Of a stretch of DNA of 64,000 bases, positions 15,654 to 23,592 are shown piece by piece. The position numbers and the translations under genes were made by a program. The DNA comes from CADEED01 sp035761265 (GTDB lineage Bacteria > Pseudomonadota > Gammaproteobacteria > Steroidobacterales > Steroidobacteraceae): NCBI GenBank assembly GCA_035761265.1, contig DASTRL010000250.1, forward strand, positions 12,538-76,537. The letters are read 5' to 3'. Position 1 is the first letter of the stretch. Each line of letters opens with the position of its first letter. The notes below the pieces were generated by a model. It worked only from the letters and a program-made list of their open reading frames with translations, made no database searches and had not been told where the DNA came from.

Positions 15654-16531
15654 GAGGAGCCCGACGCCTCGAACAGCGCCTTCTTGAGCCGGTGCGCGGC
15701 GGAAATGTCCTCGTCGCCGAAGCCGAGCTTCATGAGCTCGGCATACTCGGCCAGCATGGACTCCACCACCGGCAGCTTCACGCCGAAGCGCGCCGCCATG
15801 TCGTGGCAGATCCCGAGGTCCTTGGCGTGCAGCTTCACGCGAAAGCCGGCGGGATACGATTCGCGGATCATGTTCGGCGCGCGGTGCACGAAGTACCAGC
15901 TCGAGCCCGCGCCGGCTCCCAGCGTGGACACCACGCGATCGAGCGGCAGGTCGTGCGCGCCCGCAAACGCCATGGCTTCCGCGCAGGCGCGGATGATGCC
16001 GGCGCACATGATCTGGTTGGTGGCCTTGGTGGCCTGGCCCGCGCCGCTGTCGCCGAAATGCTCGATGGTCTTGCCCATGGCGGCCAGCACGGGGCGCACC
16101 GCGTCGAACGCACCGCGTTCGCCGCCGCACATGATGGCGAGCGTGCCATTCTTCGCGCCCTCGACACCGCCGCTCACCGGCGCGTCGATGAAGCTCACGC
16201 CGCGCTCGGCCAGGAACTGCGCCGCCCAGCGCGCCGTGTCGGCGCTCACCGTCGAGCAGTCGATGACCGTCGCGCCGCGCCGCAGTCCGGGCGCCATGCG
16301 TTCCACGACCGAGCGCACGTCCGCATCCGCCGAAACGCACAGCACCGCGACGTCGAGCGACTTCGCGAATTCCTCGAGGGAGGCGGGAGCGGCGACGCCC
16401 AGCTCGGCGCCCAGTGCCAGAGCCTTCTGCGACGTGCGGTTCCAGACCGCGGTGAGCAGACCTGCCTTGTGGAGATTCCTCGCCATGGGAGCACCCATGG
16501 CACCGAGACCTGCGAAGCCGACGTGCGTCAT
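15650..16531 (-). CDS. NAD(P)-dependent beta-hydroxyacid dehydrogenase (3-hydroxyisobutyrate dehydrogenase family)
   Basis: The 293-residue protein has a Rossmann N-domain with GFAGLGAMGAPMARNL at residues about 5-20. It also has the substrate loop FIDAPVSGGVEGAKNGTL near residue 117 and the catalytic Lys in GQATKATNQIM near residue 170. The helical C-domain follows. The family oxidises 3-hydroxyisobutyrate, tartronate semialdehyde or related acids, and also includes imine reductase-like enzymes; the exact substrate is open. Start: the ATG giving MTHVGFAG, since the longer ORF upstream has no homology. Its stop overlaps the sensor kinase ATG, an odd partnership for a metabolic enzyme. Confidence 0.9.
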   Translation of the reverse strand: MTHVGFAGLGAMGAPMARNLHKAGLLTAVWNRTSQKALALGAELGVAAPASLEEFAKSLDVAVLCVSADADVRSVVERMAPGLRRGATVIDCSTVSADTARWAAQFLAERGVSFIDAPVSGGVEGAKNGTLAIMCGGERGAFDAVRPVLAAMGKTIEHFGDSGAGQATKATNQIMCAGIIRACAEAMAFAGAHDLPLDRVVSTLGAGAGSSWYFVHRAPNMIRESYPAGFRVKLHAKDLGICHDMAARFGVKLPVVESMLAEYAELMKLGFGDEDISAAHRLKKALFEASGSS

Positions 16532-16570
16532 AGGCGCGGGATTATCGATTTCGTCAGGCGTAAACGCCAC

Positions 16571-16611
16571 CAAAGAGAACGCCGCCCGTTCCTCGACGGA
16601 AGGGGCGGCGT
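16571..16611 (-). terminator. Rho-independent terminator after the DUF4124 gene
   Basis: ACGCCGCCC (16579-16587) pairs perfectly with GGGCGGCGT (16603-16611) across a 15-base loop. On the minus strand the stem is followed by TTCTCTTTGG. It lies 24 bases after the DUF4124 stop and before the dehydrogenase start. Confidence 0.75.
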
Positions 16612-16634
16612 CCCGCGCGGATCCGGAGTGAGTG

Positions 16635-17108
16635 TCAGCCTTGCGGGCCGCAGATGGCTTCCACCTGCTTTGCGGCTTCGACTCGCTCGGCGGCGAGTTC
16701 CGAGTCGGAAAGATAGGTGCGCTTGCCGTCCTTGTCCTCGGTGTACAGGCGGCGCGAGTTGATCGCATTGTTGTACTGCTCGCGAGCCTGCTTGCAGCGC
16801 GCGGCGCGAGTGGCGGCGAGGTCCTTGGCGACGGTCTCGGCGGCGCGAGTGTCCGCCTGGCCCTGGGCGATGCGCTGGTTGCTGGCGGCGAGCTGCTGAT
16901 TGCTCGCGGCCTGCTGCGCGGCGTAGCTGCGCGCGGCGGTCTCCGCGGGGCGCGGGGTGGTGGTGGCCACCCGGACGGCGCCCGGAATGGGCCGATCGGT
17001 GTACATCGTGTTGCCGCGTTCGTCGGTGTACTTGTACACGTCGCCAGCCTGCGCAGCTGCGCAAGTCAGAACGCCCGCAATGACGGCCAGGATCTTCCAG
17101 TGACGCAT
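16635..17108 (-). CDS. DUF4124 domain-containing exported protein
   Basis: The 157-residue protein has a signal peptide (MRHWKILAVIAGVLTCAAAQA). It is followed directly by the DUF4124 motif, here DVYKYTDERGNTMYTDRP, a short WW-like or envelope-associated unit common in Gammaproteobacteria. Residues about 60-120 are Ala/Gln-rich helical coiled coil. RRLYTEDKDGKRTYLSD near the C-terminus repeats a DUF4124-like pattern. Two cysteines (CKQA, ICGPQG) could form a disulfide. Function is unknown. It is flanked by a terminator and by the amtB terminator, so it is monocistronic. Confidence 0.85.
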   Translation of the reverse strand: MRHWKILAVIAGVLTCAAAQAGDVYKYTDERGNTMYTDRPIPGAVRVATTTPRPAETAARSYAAQQAASNQQLAASNQRIAQGQADTRAAETVAKDLAATRAARCKQAREQYNNAINSRRLYTEDKDGKRTYLSDSELAAERVEAAKQVEAICGPQG

Positions 17109-17253
17109 ACGCTTCCTCCGGGTGCCGGGATTATCGCAGGGAGTGCCTATGAGAACCCTTGACCTCCATCACAGACAAGCACCGATACCGGGGTCCTGTG
17201 GGAGATATTCAGGGGTCCCCCCGTGCCGACCCCCATTTGCGGGCCCCCACAGA

Positions 17254-17287
17254 AAAGCCCCGGTGGCCTTGGGGCCGCCGGGGCTTT
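17254..17287 (-). terminator. Terminator after amtB (probably bidirectional)
   Basis: AAAGCCCCGG (17254-17263) and CCGGGGCTTT (17278-17287) form a perfect 10-bp stem around a 14-base loop. The minus strand continues TTTTCTG and the plus strand continues into CTTTTT. It lies 28 bases after the amtB stop. Confidence 0.85.
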
Positions 17288-17314
17288 CCTGGCTTTTTCG
17301 CCGTTCGTCGAGGA

Positions 17315-18712
17315 TCAGTCGTACGCGCGTTCGCCGTGCTCCGAGATGTCCAGGCCTTCGCGCTCCGTCTCCTCGTTCGGCCGCAGGCCGATCAGAGGCT
17401 TGAGGATCAGGAAGATGATGGCGGACACCGTTCCAGACCACGCCAGCGTGATGGCGACACCCAGGGCCTGCACCCCGAACTGCGCGCCAATGCTCTCGAA
17501 CGTGCCCACGCCGCCGAGCGACGGATGACCGAGGATCGCGCACGACAGGGCACCGATGATGCCGCCGATGCAGTGCACGCCGAACACGTCCAGCGAGTCG
17601 TCGTAGCCCAGCATCTTCTTCAGGCCCGCGCAGGCCCACAGGCACACGAGTCCGACGACGATGCCGAGGATGATGGCGCCGGAAGGTCCGAGCACGCCGC
17701 AGGACGGCGTGATCGCCACGAGGCCGGCGACGGCACCTGATGCAGCGCCGAGCATGGTCGGCTTGCCGCGGAAGATCCATTCACCGAAGGTCCACGCCAG
17801 TGCCGCCACCGCGGTGCAGACGTACGTGTTCAGGAATACGAGGCCGGCGGCATTGTTGGCTTCCAGGCCCGAGCCCACGTTGAAGCCGAACCAGCCCACC
17901 CACAGCATCGCGGCGCCGATCATCACGTACGGCACGTTGTGCGGCGGCATGGCCGCGGTGCCATAGCCGGTGCGCTTGCCGACAATCAGTGCGCCGACCA
18001 GGCCTGCGATACCCGCATTGATGTGCACCACCGTGCCGCCCGCGTAATCGAGTGCGCCGAGCTTGAAGAGATAGCCCTCGGCGTACCAGACCATGCGCGC
18101 GATCGGCAGGTAGGCGAACGTGAACCACAGTACCGCCCACAGCAGCACCGTGCCGAACTTGGTGCGCTCGGCGAAGGCGCCGATGGCGAGCGCGGTGGTG
18201 ATGCCCGCGAACGTGGCCTGGAAAGCCACGAACACGAACTCAGGGATCACGACGCCGCTGGTGAAAGTGGCCGCGTTGGAGTCCGCCGTGAGTCCGTGCA
18301 TCAGGAAGCGGCTGGTATCGCCGATCCATTCGCCGGGTCCGTTGAACGCCAGGCTGTAGCCGTAGATGACCCACAGCACCGTGCACACCGAGAAGATGAT
18401 GAACACCTGCATGAAGGTGGACAGGACGTTCTTGGCGCGCACCATGCCGCCGTAGAACAGCGCGAGGCCCGGCACCGTCATCATGATCACCAGCAGCGTG
18501 GCGACGATCATCCATGCGGTGTCGCCCTTGTTGGGTACGGGAGCTGCCGCCGCGGCTTCCTGCGCGGCTGCCAGACCCGGTGCGAATGCGGCGAGGGCTC
18601 CGAACACCCCCGTGGCGAGCCACGCGGGCTTGCGTCCGAGCACCTTTGGCAGTGCTGCGCCGAGACTGCGCATCAGGCTGCCACCCTTCGTTCTCTTCTT
18701 ATCTGATTGCAT
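17315..18712 (-). CDS. amtB: Ammonium transporter AmtB
   Basis: AmtB conducts ammonium/ammonia across the inner membrane and is gated by GlnK. The 465-residue protein has a cleavable N-terminal signal sequence of about 50 residues, then 11 membrane helices. Family signatures include GDTAWMIVATLLVIMMTVPG at the start of helix 1, DYAGGTVVHINAGIAGL with a pore-lining His, and FGVHCIGGIIGAL with the second pore His. The ATG is preceded by GAGGAG. It lies 21 bases after glnK and shares its sigma-54-type promoter. Expression under nitrogen limitation is the expected behaviour. Confidence 0.97.
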   Translation of the reverse strand: MQSDKKRTKGGSLMRSLGAALPKVLGRKPAWLATGVFGALAAFAPGLAAAQEAAAAAPVPNKGDTAWMIVATLLVIMMTVPGLALFYGGMVRAKNVLSTFMQVFIIFSVCTVLWVIYGYSLAFNGPGEWIGDTSRFLMHGLTADSNAATFTSGVVIPEFVFVAFQATFAGITTALAIGAFAERTKFGTVLLWAVLWFTFAYLPIARMVWYAEGYLFKLGALDYAGGTVVHINAGIAGLVGALIVGKRTGYGTAAMPPHNVPYVMIGAAMLWVGWFGFNVGSGLEANNAAGLVFLNTYVCTAVAALAWTFGEWIFRGKPTMLGAASGAVAGLVAITPSCGVLGPSGAIILGIVVGLVCLWACAGLKKMLGYDDSLDVFGVHCIGGIIGALSCAILGHPSLGGVGTFESIGAQFGVQALGVAITLAWSGTVSAIIFLILKPLIGLRPNEETEREGLDISEHGERAYD

Positions 18713-18733
18713 GTAAAGCTCCTCAACGACATC

Positions 18734-19072
18734 TCAGGCTGCCGCCGCGCCGGATTCGCGCGTGCGGATGCGCACGGCTTCACCGACTGACGCCAGGAAA
18801 ATCTTGCCGTCGCCGGTCTTGCCCGTGCGGCACACATTGGTGATGGCCTCGACCACGGACTCGGCGGATGAATCGTCGAGCACGATCTCGACGCGCAGCT
18901 TCGGTACGAACTCCACTTGGTACTCCGAGCCGCGGTAATGCTCGGAATGACCGCGCTGCCGGCCGTAACCGGAGACTTCGGTCACGGTGATCCCCTGCAC
19001 GCCCAGGCGCGCGACGGCCAGTTGCAGGTCGTCGAGCTTCCACGGGCGGATGATGGCAGTGATCATTTTCAT
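18734..19072 (-). CDS. glnK: Nitrogen regulatory protein P-II (GlnK)
   Basis: The 112-residue protein is a PII trimer subunit that senses ATP/ADP and 2-oxoglutarate. The start MKMITAIIRPWKLDDL is typical. The T-loop is YGRQRGHSEHYRGSEY, retaining the uridylylation Tyr in HYRG. The B-loop TGKTGDGKIF binds the nucleotide phosphates. Being followed by amtB identifies it as GlnK, not GlnB. Deuridylylated GlnK plugs AmtB when nitrogen is plentiful. A second in-frame ATG two codons later is possible, but the family begins at the first. Confidence 0.97.
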   Translation of the reverse strand: MKMITAIIRPWKLDDLQLAVARLGVQGITVTEVSGYGRQRGHSEHYRGSEYQVEFVPKLRVEIVLDDSSAESVVEAITNVCRTGKTGDGKIFLASVGEAVRIRTRESGAAAA

Positions 19073-19145
19073 CGCTTTGGCATCGTTATCCGATGGATCG
19101 CGCACGCCGGGCGCGCGTATGCTCCCAATCAACTTGTCATCGAAG

Positions 19146-19161
19146 TGCAGGTTCCATGCCA
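19146..19161 (-). promoter_or_regulatory. Sigma-54 (-24/-12) promoter of glnK-amtB
   Basis: Read on the minus strand the site is TGGCATGGAACCTGCA, which keeps the GG and GC dinucleotides at the fixed 12-base offset of the TGGCAC-N5-TTGCW consensus. The predicted start of transcription is about 12 bases further on, near 19135, giving a leader of roughly 60 bases to the glnK ATG. Confidence 0.7.
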
Positions 19162-19220
19162 GCCCCGCGGCATGGCGATGGGGCCCGTCGCGGCGCGAAA
19201 GAACGCGGCGCGGCACGAAT

Positions 19221-19241
19221 GGCGCCCAAAATTGGGGCGCC
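19221..19241 (-). promoter_or_regulatory. Candidate NtrC enhancer upstream of glnK
   Basis: GGCGCCC (19221-19227) and GGGCGCC (19235-19241) form a perfect 7-bp inverted repeat around AAAATTG. It resembles the NtrC operator layout (GCACC, AT-rich centre, GGTGC) with A/T to G/C changes. It lies about 90-100 bases upstream of the predicted sigma-54 start, where NtrC enhancers usually sit. Assignment is by position and shape only. Confidence 0.4.
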
Positions 19242-19300
19242 CCCGTGGCCCACGCGACAAAACGGGGCAACGTGATGTCTGATTGTTAGGAGACGCGCCG

Positions 19301-19570
19301 GTGGATATGCCCAGGGTCGAAGAATTGCTCCGCAGCCTGATGCAGGGATTGCCCCCCGGGCTCACATCCGGTGCTTCCGGCCTGCGAGAAGATCTCGAGA
19401 ACAATTTCCGCGCGGTGCTGCGCGCGAACCTCGGCAAGCTCGACCTCGCGGGCCGCGACGAATTCGATGCGCAGCGCAAGGTGCTGGAGCGCACGCGCGC
19501 GCGGCTCGAAGAACTCGAGAAGCGCGTGGCGGAGCTCGAGGCTCGCGCCTCCGGATCCGCCGGCCGGTAG
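19301..19570 (+). CDS. ubiK: Ubiquinone biosynthesis accessory factor UbiK
   Basis: The 89-residue protein is mostly coiled coil, with the BMFP/YqiC pattern. An N-terminal amphipathic helix (RVEELLRSLMQGLP) precedes the heptad region ERTRARLEELEKRVAELEAR. UbiK helps assemble the aerobic Ubi complex with UbiJ. The start is a GTG preceded by TAGGAG at good spacing; an ATG two codons later is an alternative. In many Gammaproteobacteria ubiK lies near glnK or comM, as here. Confidence 0.88.
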   Translation: MDMPRVEELLRSLMQGLPPGLTSGASGLREDLENNFRAVLRANLGKLDLAGRDEFDAQRKVLERTRARLEELEKRVAELEARASGSAGR

Positions 19571-19625
19571 AAATTCGCGACATAACGGCCGCAACCCAGG
19601 GAGGGGAAGGGGTCATGGTGGAATC

Positions 19626-21152
19626 GTGGACGTAGCGCGCGTCTGGAGCCGCGCGCAGCTCGGACTCACCGCGCCGCGCGTCGATGTGGAAGTGCACCTG
19701 GGCAGCGGCCTGCCGCAGTTCTCGATCGTCGGACTCCCCGCCACCGCGGTGAAAGAGAGCAAGGATCGCGTGCGCGCGGCGCTGGCGAACGCCAGGTTCG
19801 AATGGCCCTCGGGCCGCATCACCGTGAATCTCTCGCCCGCCGATCTGCCGAAGGAAGGCTGCCGATACGATCTGCCGATCGCGCTCGGCATCCTGCTCGC
19901 CTCTTCACAGGTCAAGGTGCCCGCGACGCTGCTCGACAGCTGTGAGTTCTATGGCGAGCTCGGGCTCGCAGGGGAGCTGCGCCCCATTCGCGGCGTGGTG
20001 CTCGCCGCCGCGCATGCCGCGCGCGCCGGCAACCGGGTGGTCGTGCCCGTCGAGAATCTCGCCGAGGCGCGCATCGCCGCCTCGAGCGCGGCGCAGGGCT
20101 TTTCGAACCTGCTCGACGTCTGCGGGATGTTCGCGACCGGTGAGATCACGGCTTCTGCCGTCGACATGGTGCCTCTTGCTGAATGCGCCGCCGTCTCCGC
20201 ACTCGACCTGAACGACGTGCGCGGCCAGGCCGCCGCGAAACGCGCGCTCGTGGTCGCCGCGGCGGGTGGGCACAGCCTGCTGCTGATCGGCCCGCCGGGC
20301 ACCGGCAAGAGCATGCTCGCGCAGCGTCTGCCGGGACTTCTCCCGAACCTCGAGGGCCTCGATGCGCTCGAAGTGGCCTCGATCGCATCGGTGAGCAACC
20401 GGGGCTTTTCGGCGTCCCAGTTCGGCCAGCGGCCGTTCCGCTCGCCGCACCACACGGCGTCCGCCACCGCGATCATCGGGGGCGGTCCGCATGCGAGGCC
20501 CGGTGAGGTCAGCCTCGCGCATCGTGGCGTGTTGTTCCTCGACGAGCTGCCCGAATTCAACCGCACCGTGCTCGAGTCGCTGCGCGAACCGCTGGAGAGC
20601 GGTGTGGTGGCGATCTCCCGCGCCGCAGCGCAGGTGGAGTACCCGGCACGCTTCCAGCTCGTGGCCGCGATGAATCCCTGTCCCTGCGGTTACCTCGGCG
20701 AGCCCACGGGAAACTGTCGCTGCGCGCCGCCGGAGATCGCGCGCTATCGGGCGCGCGTTTCTGGCCCGCTGCTCGATCGCATCGACCTGCGGGTGGCCGT
20801 TCCCGCGGTGCCCAGCGAAGAGCTGTTCGAGGAAGCCGCGGCGCACGACGCGGCGCTGACCAGCGCAAAGGCCTCGGCCCAGGTGTGCGCGGCGCGCCAG
20901 CGGCAGCACGCGCGCGCCGGCAAGCTGAACTGCGACTTGGTCGGCCGTGAAATCCAGGAGTTCTGCCCGATCGATCGGCCGGGACGCAGGCTGGTGGCGC
21001 AGGCGCGGGCACGGCTTGCGCTGTCCGCGCGCGGCGTGCATCGCGTGCTGCGTGTCGCGCGCACGATCGCGGATCTCGAGGATGGAGGCGCCAGGAGCGT
21101 CGATGTCACGCACCTCGCGGAAGCATTGCAGTTGCGCCGCGCGATTAGTTAG
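19626..21152 (+). CDS. comM: YifB/ComM-family Mg-chelatase-like AAA+ ATPase
   Basis: ComM is a hexameric helicase that promotes branch migration during natural transformation. The 508-residue protein has an N-terminal Lon-like fold domain (residues about 1-180, with SIVGLPATAVKESKDRVRAA). The AAA+ domain has Walker A GPPGTGKSML, Walker B GVLFLDELPEF and a zinc-like cluster MNPCPCGYLG followed by CRCAP. The C-terminal Mg-chelatase-like domain is SARGVHRVLRVARTIADLE. The GTG start gives MDVARVWSRAQLG, matching family N-termini. No promoter is evident in the 55-base gap after ubiK. Presence of comM alone does not prove competence. Confidence 0.93.
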   Translation: MDVARVWSRAQLGLTAPRVDVEVHLGSGLPQFSIVGLPATAVKESKDRVRAALANARFEWPSGRITVNLSPADLPKEGCRYDLPIALGILLASSQVKVPATLLDSCEFYGELGLAGELRPIRGVVLAAAHAARAGNRVVVPVENLAEARIAASSAAQGFSNLLDVCGMFATGEITASAVDMVPLAECAAVSALDLNDVRGQAAAKRALVVAAAGGHSLLLIGPPGTGKSMLAQRLPGLLPNLEGLDALEVASIASVSNRGFSASQFGQRPFRSPHHTASATAIIGGGPHARPGEVSLAHRGVLFLDELPEFNRTVLESLREPLESGVVAISRAAAQVEYPARFQLVAAMNPCPCGYLGEPTGNCRCAPPEIARYRARVSGPLLDRIDLRVAVPAVPSEELFEEAAAHDAALTSAKASAQVCAARQRQHARAGKLNCDLVGREIQEFCPIDRPGRRLVAQARARLALSARGVHRVLRVARTIADLEDGGARSVDVTHLAEALQLRRAIS

Positions 21153-21164
21153 GGCGCAAGGAAA

Positions 21165-21195
21165 ACGGGCCCCGTGATCCGATCAGGGGGCCCGT
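21165..21195 (-). terminator. Terminator after the cytochrome c5-like gene
   Basis: ACGGGCCCC (21165-21173) and GGGGCCCGT (21187-21195) form a perfect 9-bp stem. The minus-strand transcript continues TTTTCC. It lies 25 bases beyond the cytochrome stop and also 12 bases after the convergent comM stop, so it may serve both. Confidence 0.8.
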
Positions 21196-21219
21196 GCTTC
21201 GAAGTCCGCGGGAAGCGAG

Positions 21220-21732
21220 CTACTTGTTCAGCTCGACGATGTGGTCGACCGCCTGCTTGATGAGGTCGTCCGGCCAGTCGGCGCGGCCACCCTTGGCGGG
21301 CATCACACCGGTCTTGCCGCTGAAGCCATGCAGCGCGTGGTTGTAGAGGGTTTCCTTGCCTTGTGCGATGCGCGGACCCCAGGCGGACTTGTCGCCGACC
21401 TTCGGGGCGCCCGCGATGCCTGCCCCATGACATGCCGCGCAGGCGGTTTCGTAGGCGGCCGTGCCGTCCTTCGGGATGGCGGCGGCGGGCTGGGCGGAGG
21501 CACTGCTCTCGATCTGCAACGCCGAGTTGTCCTGGCCGGCAACCGCCACGCGGGCGACGGGCTGCAGCCGCTGCTCGACGCTGGCCACGTAGCGCGGATC
21601 GTCGGTGACCTGCGCACCCTGGTGCTGCGCGCCGATGTGACGCGCGAAGGCGAAAAGCCCGATCGTGACGGCAAACAAAACGCCGAGAACGAGGCTGAAA
21701 TTATTGAAGAATTGGGAGTCCTGCTTGCTCAT
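21220..21732 (-). CDS. Cytochrome c5 family protein, membrane-anchored
   Basis: The 170-residue protein has an N-terminal anchor (FSLVLGVLFAVTIGLFAFA) and a long polar linker. A C-terminal monohaem c domain (residues about 95-170) follows, with CAACH as the haem site, AGAPKVGD next, and Met in GVMPAKGG as sixth ligand. This arrangement matches the cytochrome c5-like proteins of proteobacteria that carry electrons in the periplasm. Start: the ATG reading MSKQDSQFF; further upstream lies the tRNA gene, so longer versions are excluded. No haem lyase or oxidase gene is adjacent. Confidence 0.92.
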   Translation of the reverse strand: MSKQDSQFFNNFSLVLGVLFAVTIGLFAFARHIGAQHQGAQVTDDPRYVASVEQRLQPVARVAVAGQDNSALQIESSASAQPAAAIPKDGTAAYETACAACHGAGIAGAPKVGDKSAWGPRIAQGKETLYNHALHGFSGKTGVMPAKGGRADWPDDLIKQAVDHIVELNK

Positions 21733-21760
21733 AGGGCGCGAAGTATATCCATCCAGTATC

Positions 21761-21837
21761 TGGCGCGCCCGACAGGATTCGAACCTGTGACCTACGGCTT
21801 CGGAAACCGTCACTCTATCCAGCTGAGCTACGGGCGC
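21761..21837 (-). tRNA. tRNA-Arg (anticodon CCG)
   Basis: The minus strand folds as a 77-base tRNA. The acceptor stem is GCGCCCG/CGGGCGC. The D-arm has GCTC pairing with GAGT (one G-U). The anticodon stem is ACGGT/GCCGT with loop TTCCGAA, giving anticodon CCG for codon CGG. The T-arm is ACAGG-TTCGAAT-CCTGT. CCA is encoded at the 3' end. It sits 28 bases upstream of the cytochrome gene. Confidence 0.97.
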
Positions 21838-21858
21838 GGGGGCCAGAATTCTAACGGT

Positions 21859-22833
21859 TTACAGCCAGCCTTTCCGCTTGAAGAAGACCCATGGCCCGAT
21901 CGCCGAGATCAGCATCAGCCCCATGGCCGCCCAGAAGCCCCAGGTGTCGTGCAGCCAGGGCATTTTCGAGAAATTCATGCCGAATACGGCGCCGATCACC
22001 GAGGGCGGCAGCAGGAACACGGTGACCACCGAGAAAATCTTCAGGATGTTGTTCTGGTCGATATTGATGAGGCCGAGCGTGGCATCGAGGATGAAGGACA
22101 CCTTGGTCCCCAGGAACGAGGCGTGGTCGCTCATGGCGAGCACGTCGCGGGACAGGGTACGGAAACGCGCGCGCACGTCGTCGGCGATGGGAACCACCGT
22201 ACTCTGCTGCACGAAGGTCAGCAGTCGCCCCAGGCTCACCAGGCTTTCGCGGGCCTTGGAGATGAGTTCACCGTTCTGTCCCAGGCGCTCGAGCACCTTG
22301 CGGAAGTCGCGGAACGCGCCCCTTTTGCGGCGCGAGGCGCTGAACACCTCGACGGATGCTCCATCGAGGTCCGTGGCCACCCGCTCGATGACGTCGGCGA
22401 CGCGATTGACGACGGATTCCACGAGACCCGCGAGCACCGAAGGCGGCGAATTGCAGGAGTTCGGGTGGCGTTCCGCGTACGCGATGAACCGCCTGAACGG
22501 CAGCGGATCGACGTAGCGATTGGTCACGAGCTTGGCATTGGAAAGGATGAACGTGATCTGCGTGCTCTCGGGCAGGTCCGAATCCAGCTTCGTGACCACG
22601 GTGGCCGTCATGTACAGCGCGCCACCCTCTTCATAGAGCCGGTTCGACGCTTCGATCTCGCGCATCTCGTCGCGCGTCGGCACCTCGATCGACAGGAAGC
22701 TCTCGACCTGCTTCTCTTCGCTCGGCGTGGGCTCGAGCAGGTCCAGCCAGATGGCTTCGCCCGGTATGGCTGCCCCGGAGCGCAATTCGAAGCGCGCCAG
22801 TCCTTGGGGTTGAGGAACGAAGGCGCTGAGCAT
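21859..22833 (-). CDS. corA: CorA-type magnesium/cobalt transporter
   Basis: The 324-residue protein has a large cytoplasmic domain (residues about 1-260). Two membrane helices follow at the C-terminus (KIFSVVTVFLLPPSVIGAVF and WAAMGLMLISAIGPWVFF). The selectivity signature is GMN in VFGMNFSKMP, immediately after the first helix. The long stalk helix contains LRDVLAM-like heptads, and the basic KRKGWL tail is typical. The pentamer imports Mg2+. It is on the same strand as dsbA and 45 bases after it, but no operon can be claimed. Confidence 0.95.
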   Translation of the reverse strand: MLSAFVPQPQGLARFELRSGAAIPGEAIWLDLLEPTPSEEKQVESFLSIEVPTRDEMREIEASNRLYEEGGALYMTATVVTKLDSDLPESTQITFILSNAKLVTNRYVDPLPFRRFIAYAERHPNSCNSPPSVLAGLVESVVNRVADVIERVATDLDGASVEVFSASRRKRGAFRDFRKVLERLGQNGELISKARESLVSLGRLLTFVQQSTVVPIADDVRARFRTLSRDVLAMSDHASFLGTKVSFILDATLGLINIDQNNILKIFSVVTVFLLPPSVIGAVFGMNFSKMPWLHDTWGFWAAMGLMLISAIGPWVFFKRKGWL

Positions 22834-22878
22834 CGGAGAGCCGCCCGGTTGCGCCCTGGGGTTCGCAGCGCGACCGCG

Positions 22879-23589
22879 CTAGCGACGCTTCTCGCGGGCA
22901 GCGAGATCGTTGATGAGCGCCAGCAGCTGGCTGCTGCCGCCCGCCTGCGAAACGCTGGTGGAGTACGTTCCGCCGACGATCATGGTGGGCACGCTCGCAA
23001 TCCCGTAGCTCTCGGTGAACTCCATGGCCTTGCGCACATTGGCCTCCACCTCGGGAGAGTCATACGCGGCGCTGAATTGCTGCTCGGTGACGCCGTTCTC
23101 CTTGAAGAACGCCAGCTGCAGCGCGCGCGCCTCGGCCTTGTCCTGCGCAGCGAGCATTTTTCCGCCACGGTGAATCGTGTCGAAGACCTTCGGATGCAGA
23201 TCTTCGCGGCCGAGTTTCTGCAGCGTATAGAAGAGCCTGGCGTGCTGCTCGTGTATGGGTCCCCAGATCACCGGGATGCGCACGAATTCGATGAACGCCG
23301 GCTTGTCCTTCTTCCAGGCCTCGAGAACGGGGTCGAGGGCATAGCAGTGGCCGCAGCCATACCAGAAGACTTCGTTGACCACGACTTTGCCGTTGGCCTC
23401 GTGCGTCCTCTGCGGGTATGCCAGCACGTCGTAGTTGACACCAGCCTGCCACTGGCTGGCAGCAGCCGGCGCTGCCGGCGGGGAGTTCGCCGAATTCGCG
23501 CCGGGTGTCGCCGCGCACGCGCGCATCGAAAACGCCGCGGCCGCCGCCGCTAGGGCGAGCACGCTCGCAATGACGATGCCGCGGTTCAC
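22879..23589 (-). CDS. dsbA: Periplasmic thiol:disulfide oxidoreductase DsbA-like, CGHC active site
   Basis: The 236-residue protein has a signal peptide with an internal Cys (FSMRACAAT), so lipidation is possible though the box is poor. The DsbA fold follows, with VVVNEVFWYGCGHCYALDP as active site, an inserted helical domain, and the cis-Pro loop in SVPTMIVGG. Classical DsbA has CPHC; here the dipeptide is Gly-His as in PDI, which would change redox potential. It lies 3 bases after the cytochrome c4 gene, the standard gammaproteobacterial pair. It probably oxidises exported proteins, including the cysteine-rich exported proteins elsewhere in the window. Confidence 0.92.
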   Translation of the reverse strand: MNRGIVIASVLALAAAAAAFSMRACAATPGANSANSPPAAPAAASQWQAGVNYDVLAYPQRTHEANGKVVVNEVFWYGCGHCYALDPVLEAWKKDKPAFIEFVRIPVIWGPIHEQHARLFYTLQKLGREDLHPKVFDTIHRGGKMLAAQDKAEARALQLAFFKENGVTEQQFSAAYDSPEVEANVRKAMEFTESYGIASVPTMIVGGTYSTSVSQAGGSSQLLALINDLAAREKRR

Positions 23590-23592
23590 GGA

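Noticed and set aside
21761..21837. tRNA-Arg as an integration site for a mobile element
   Set aside because: No integrase gene and no partial repeat of the tRNA 3' end is visible nearby.
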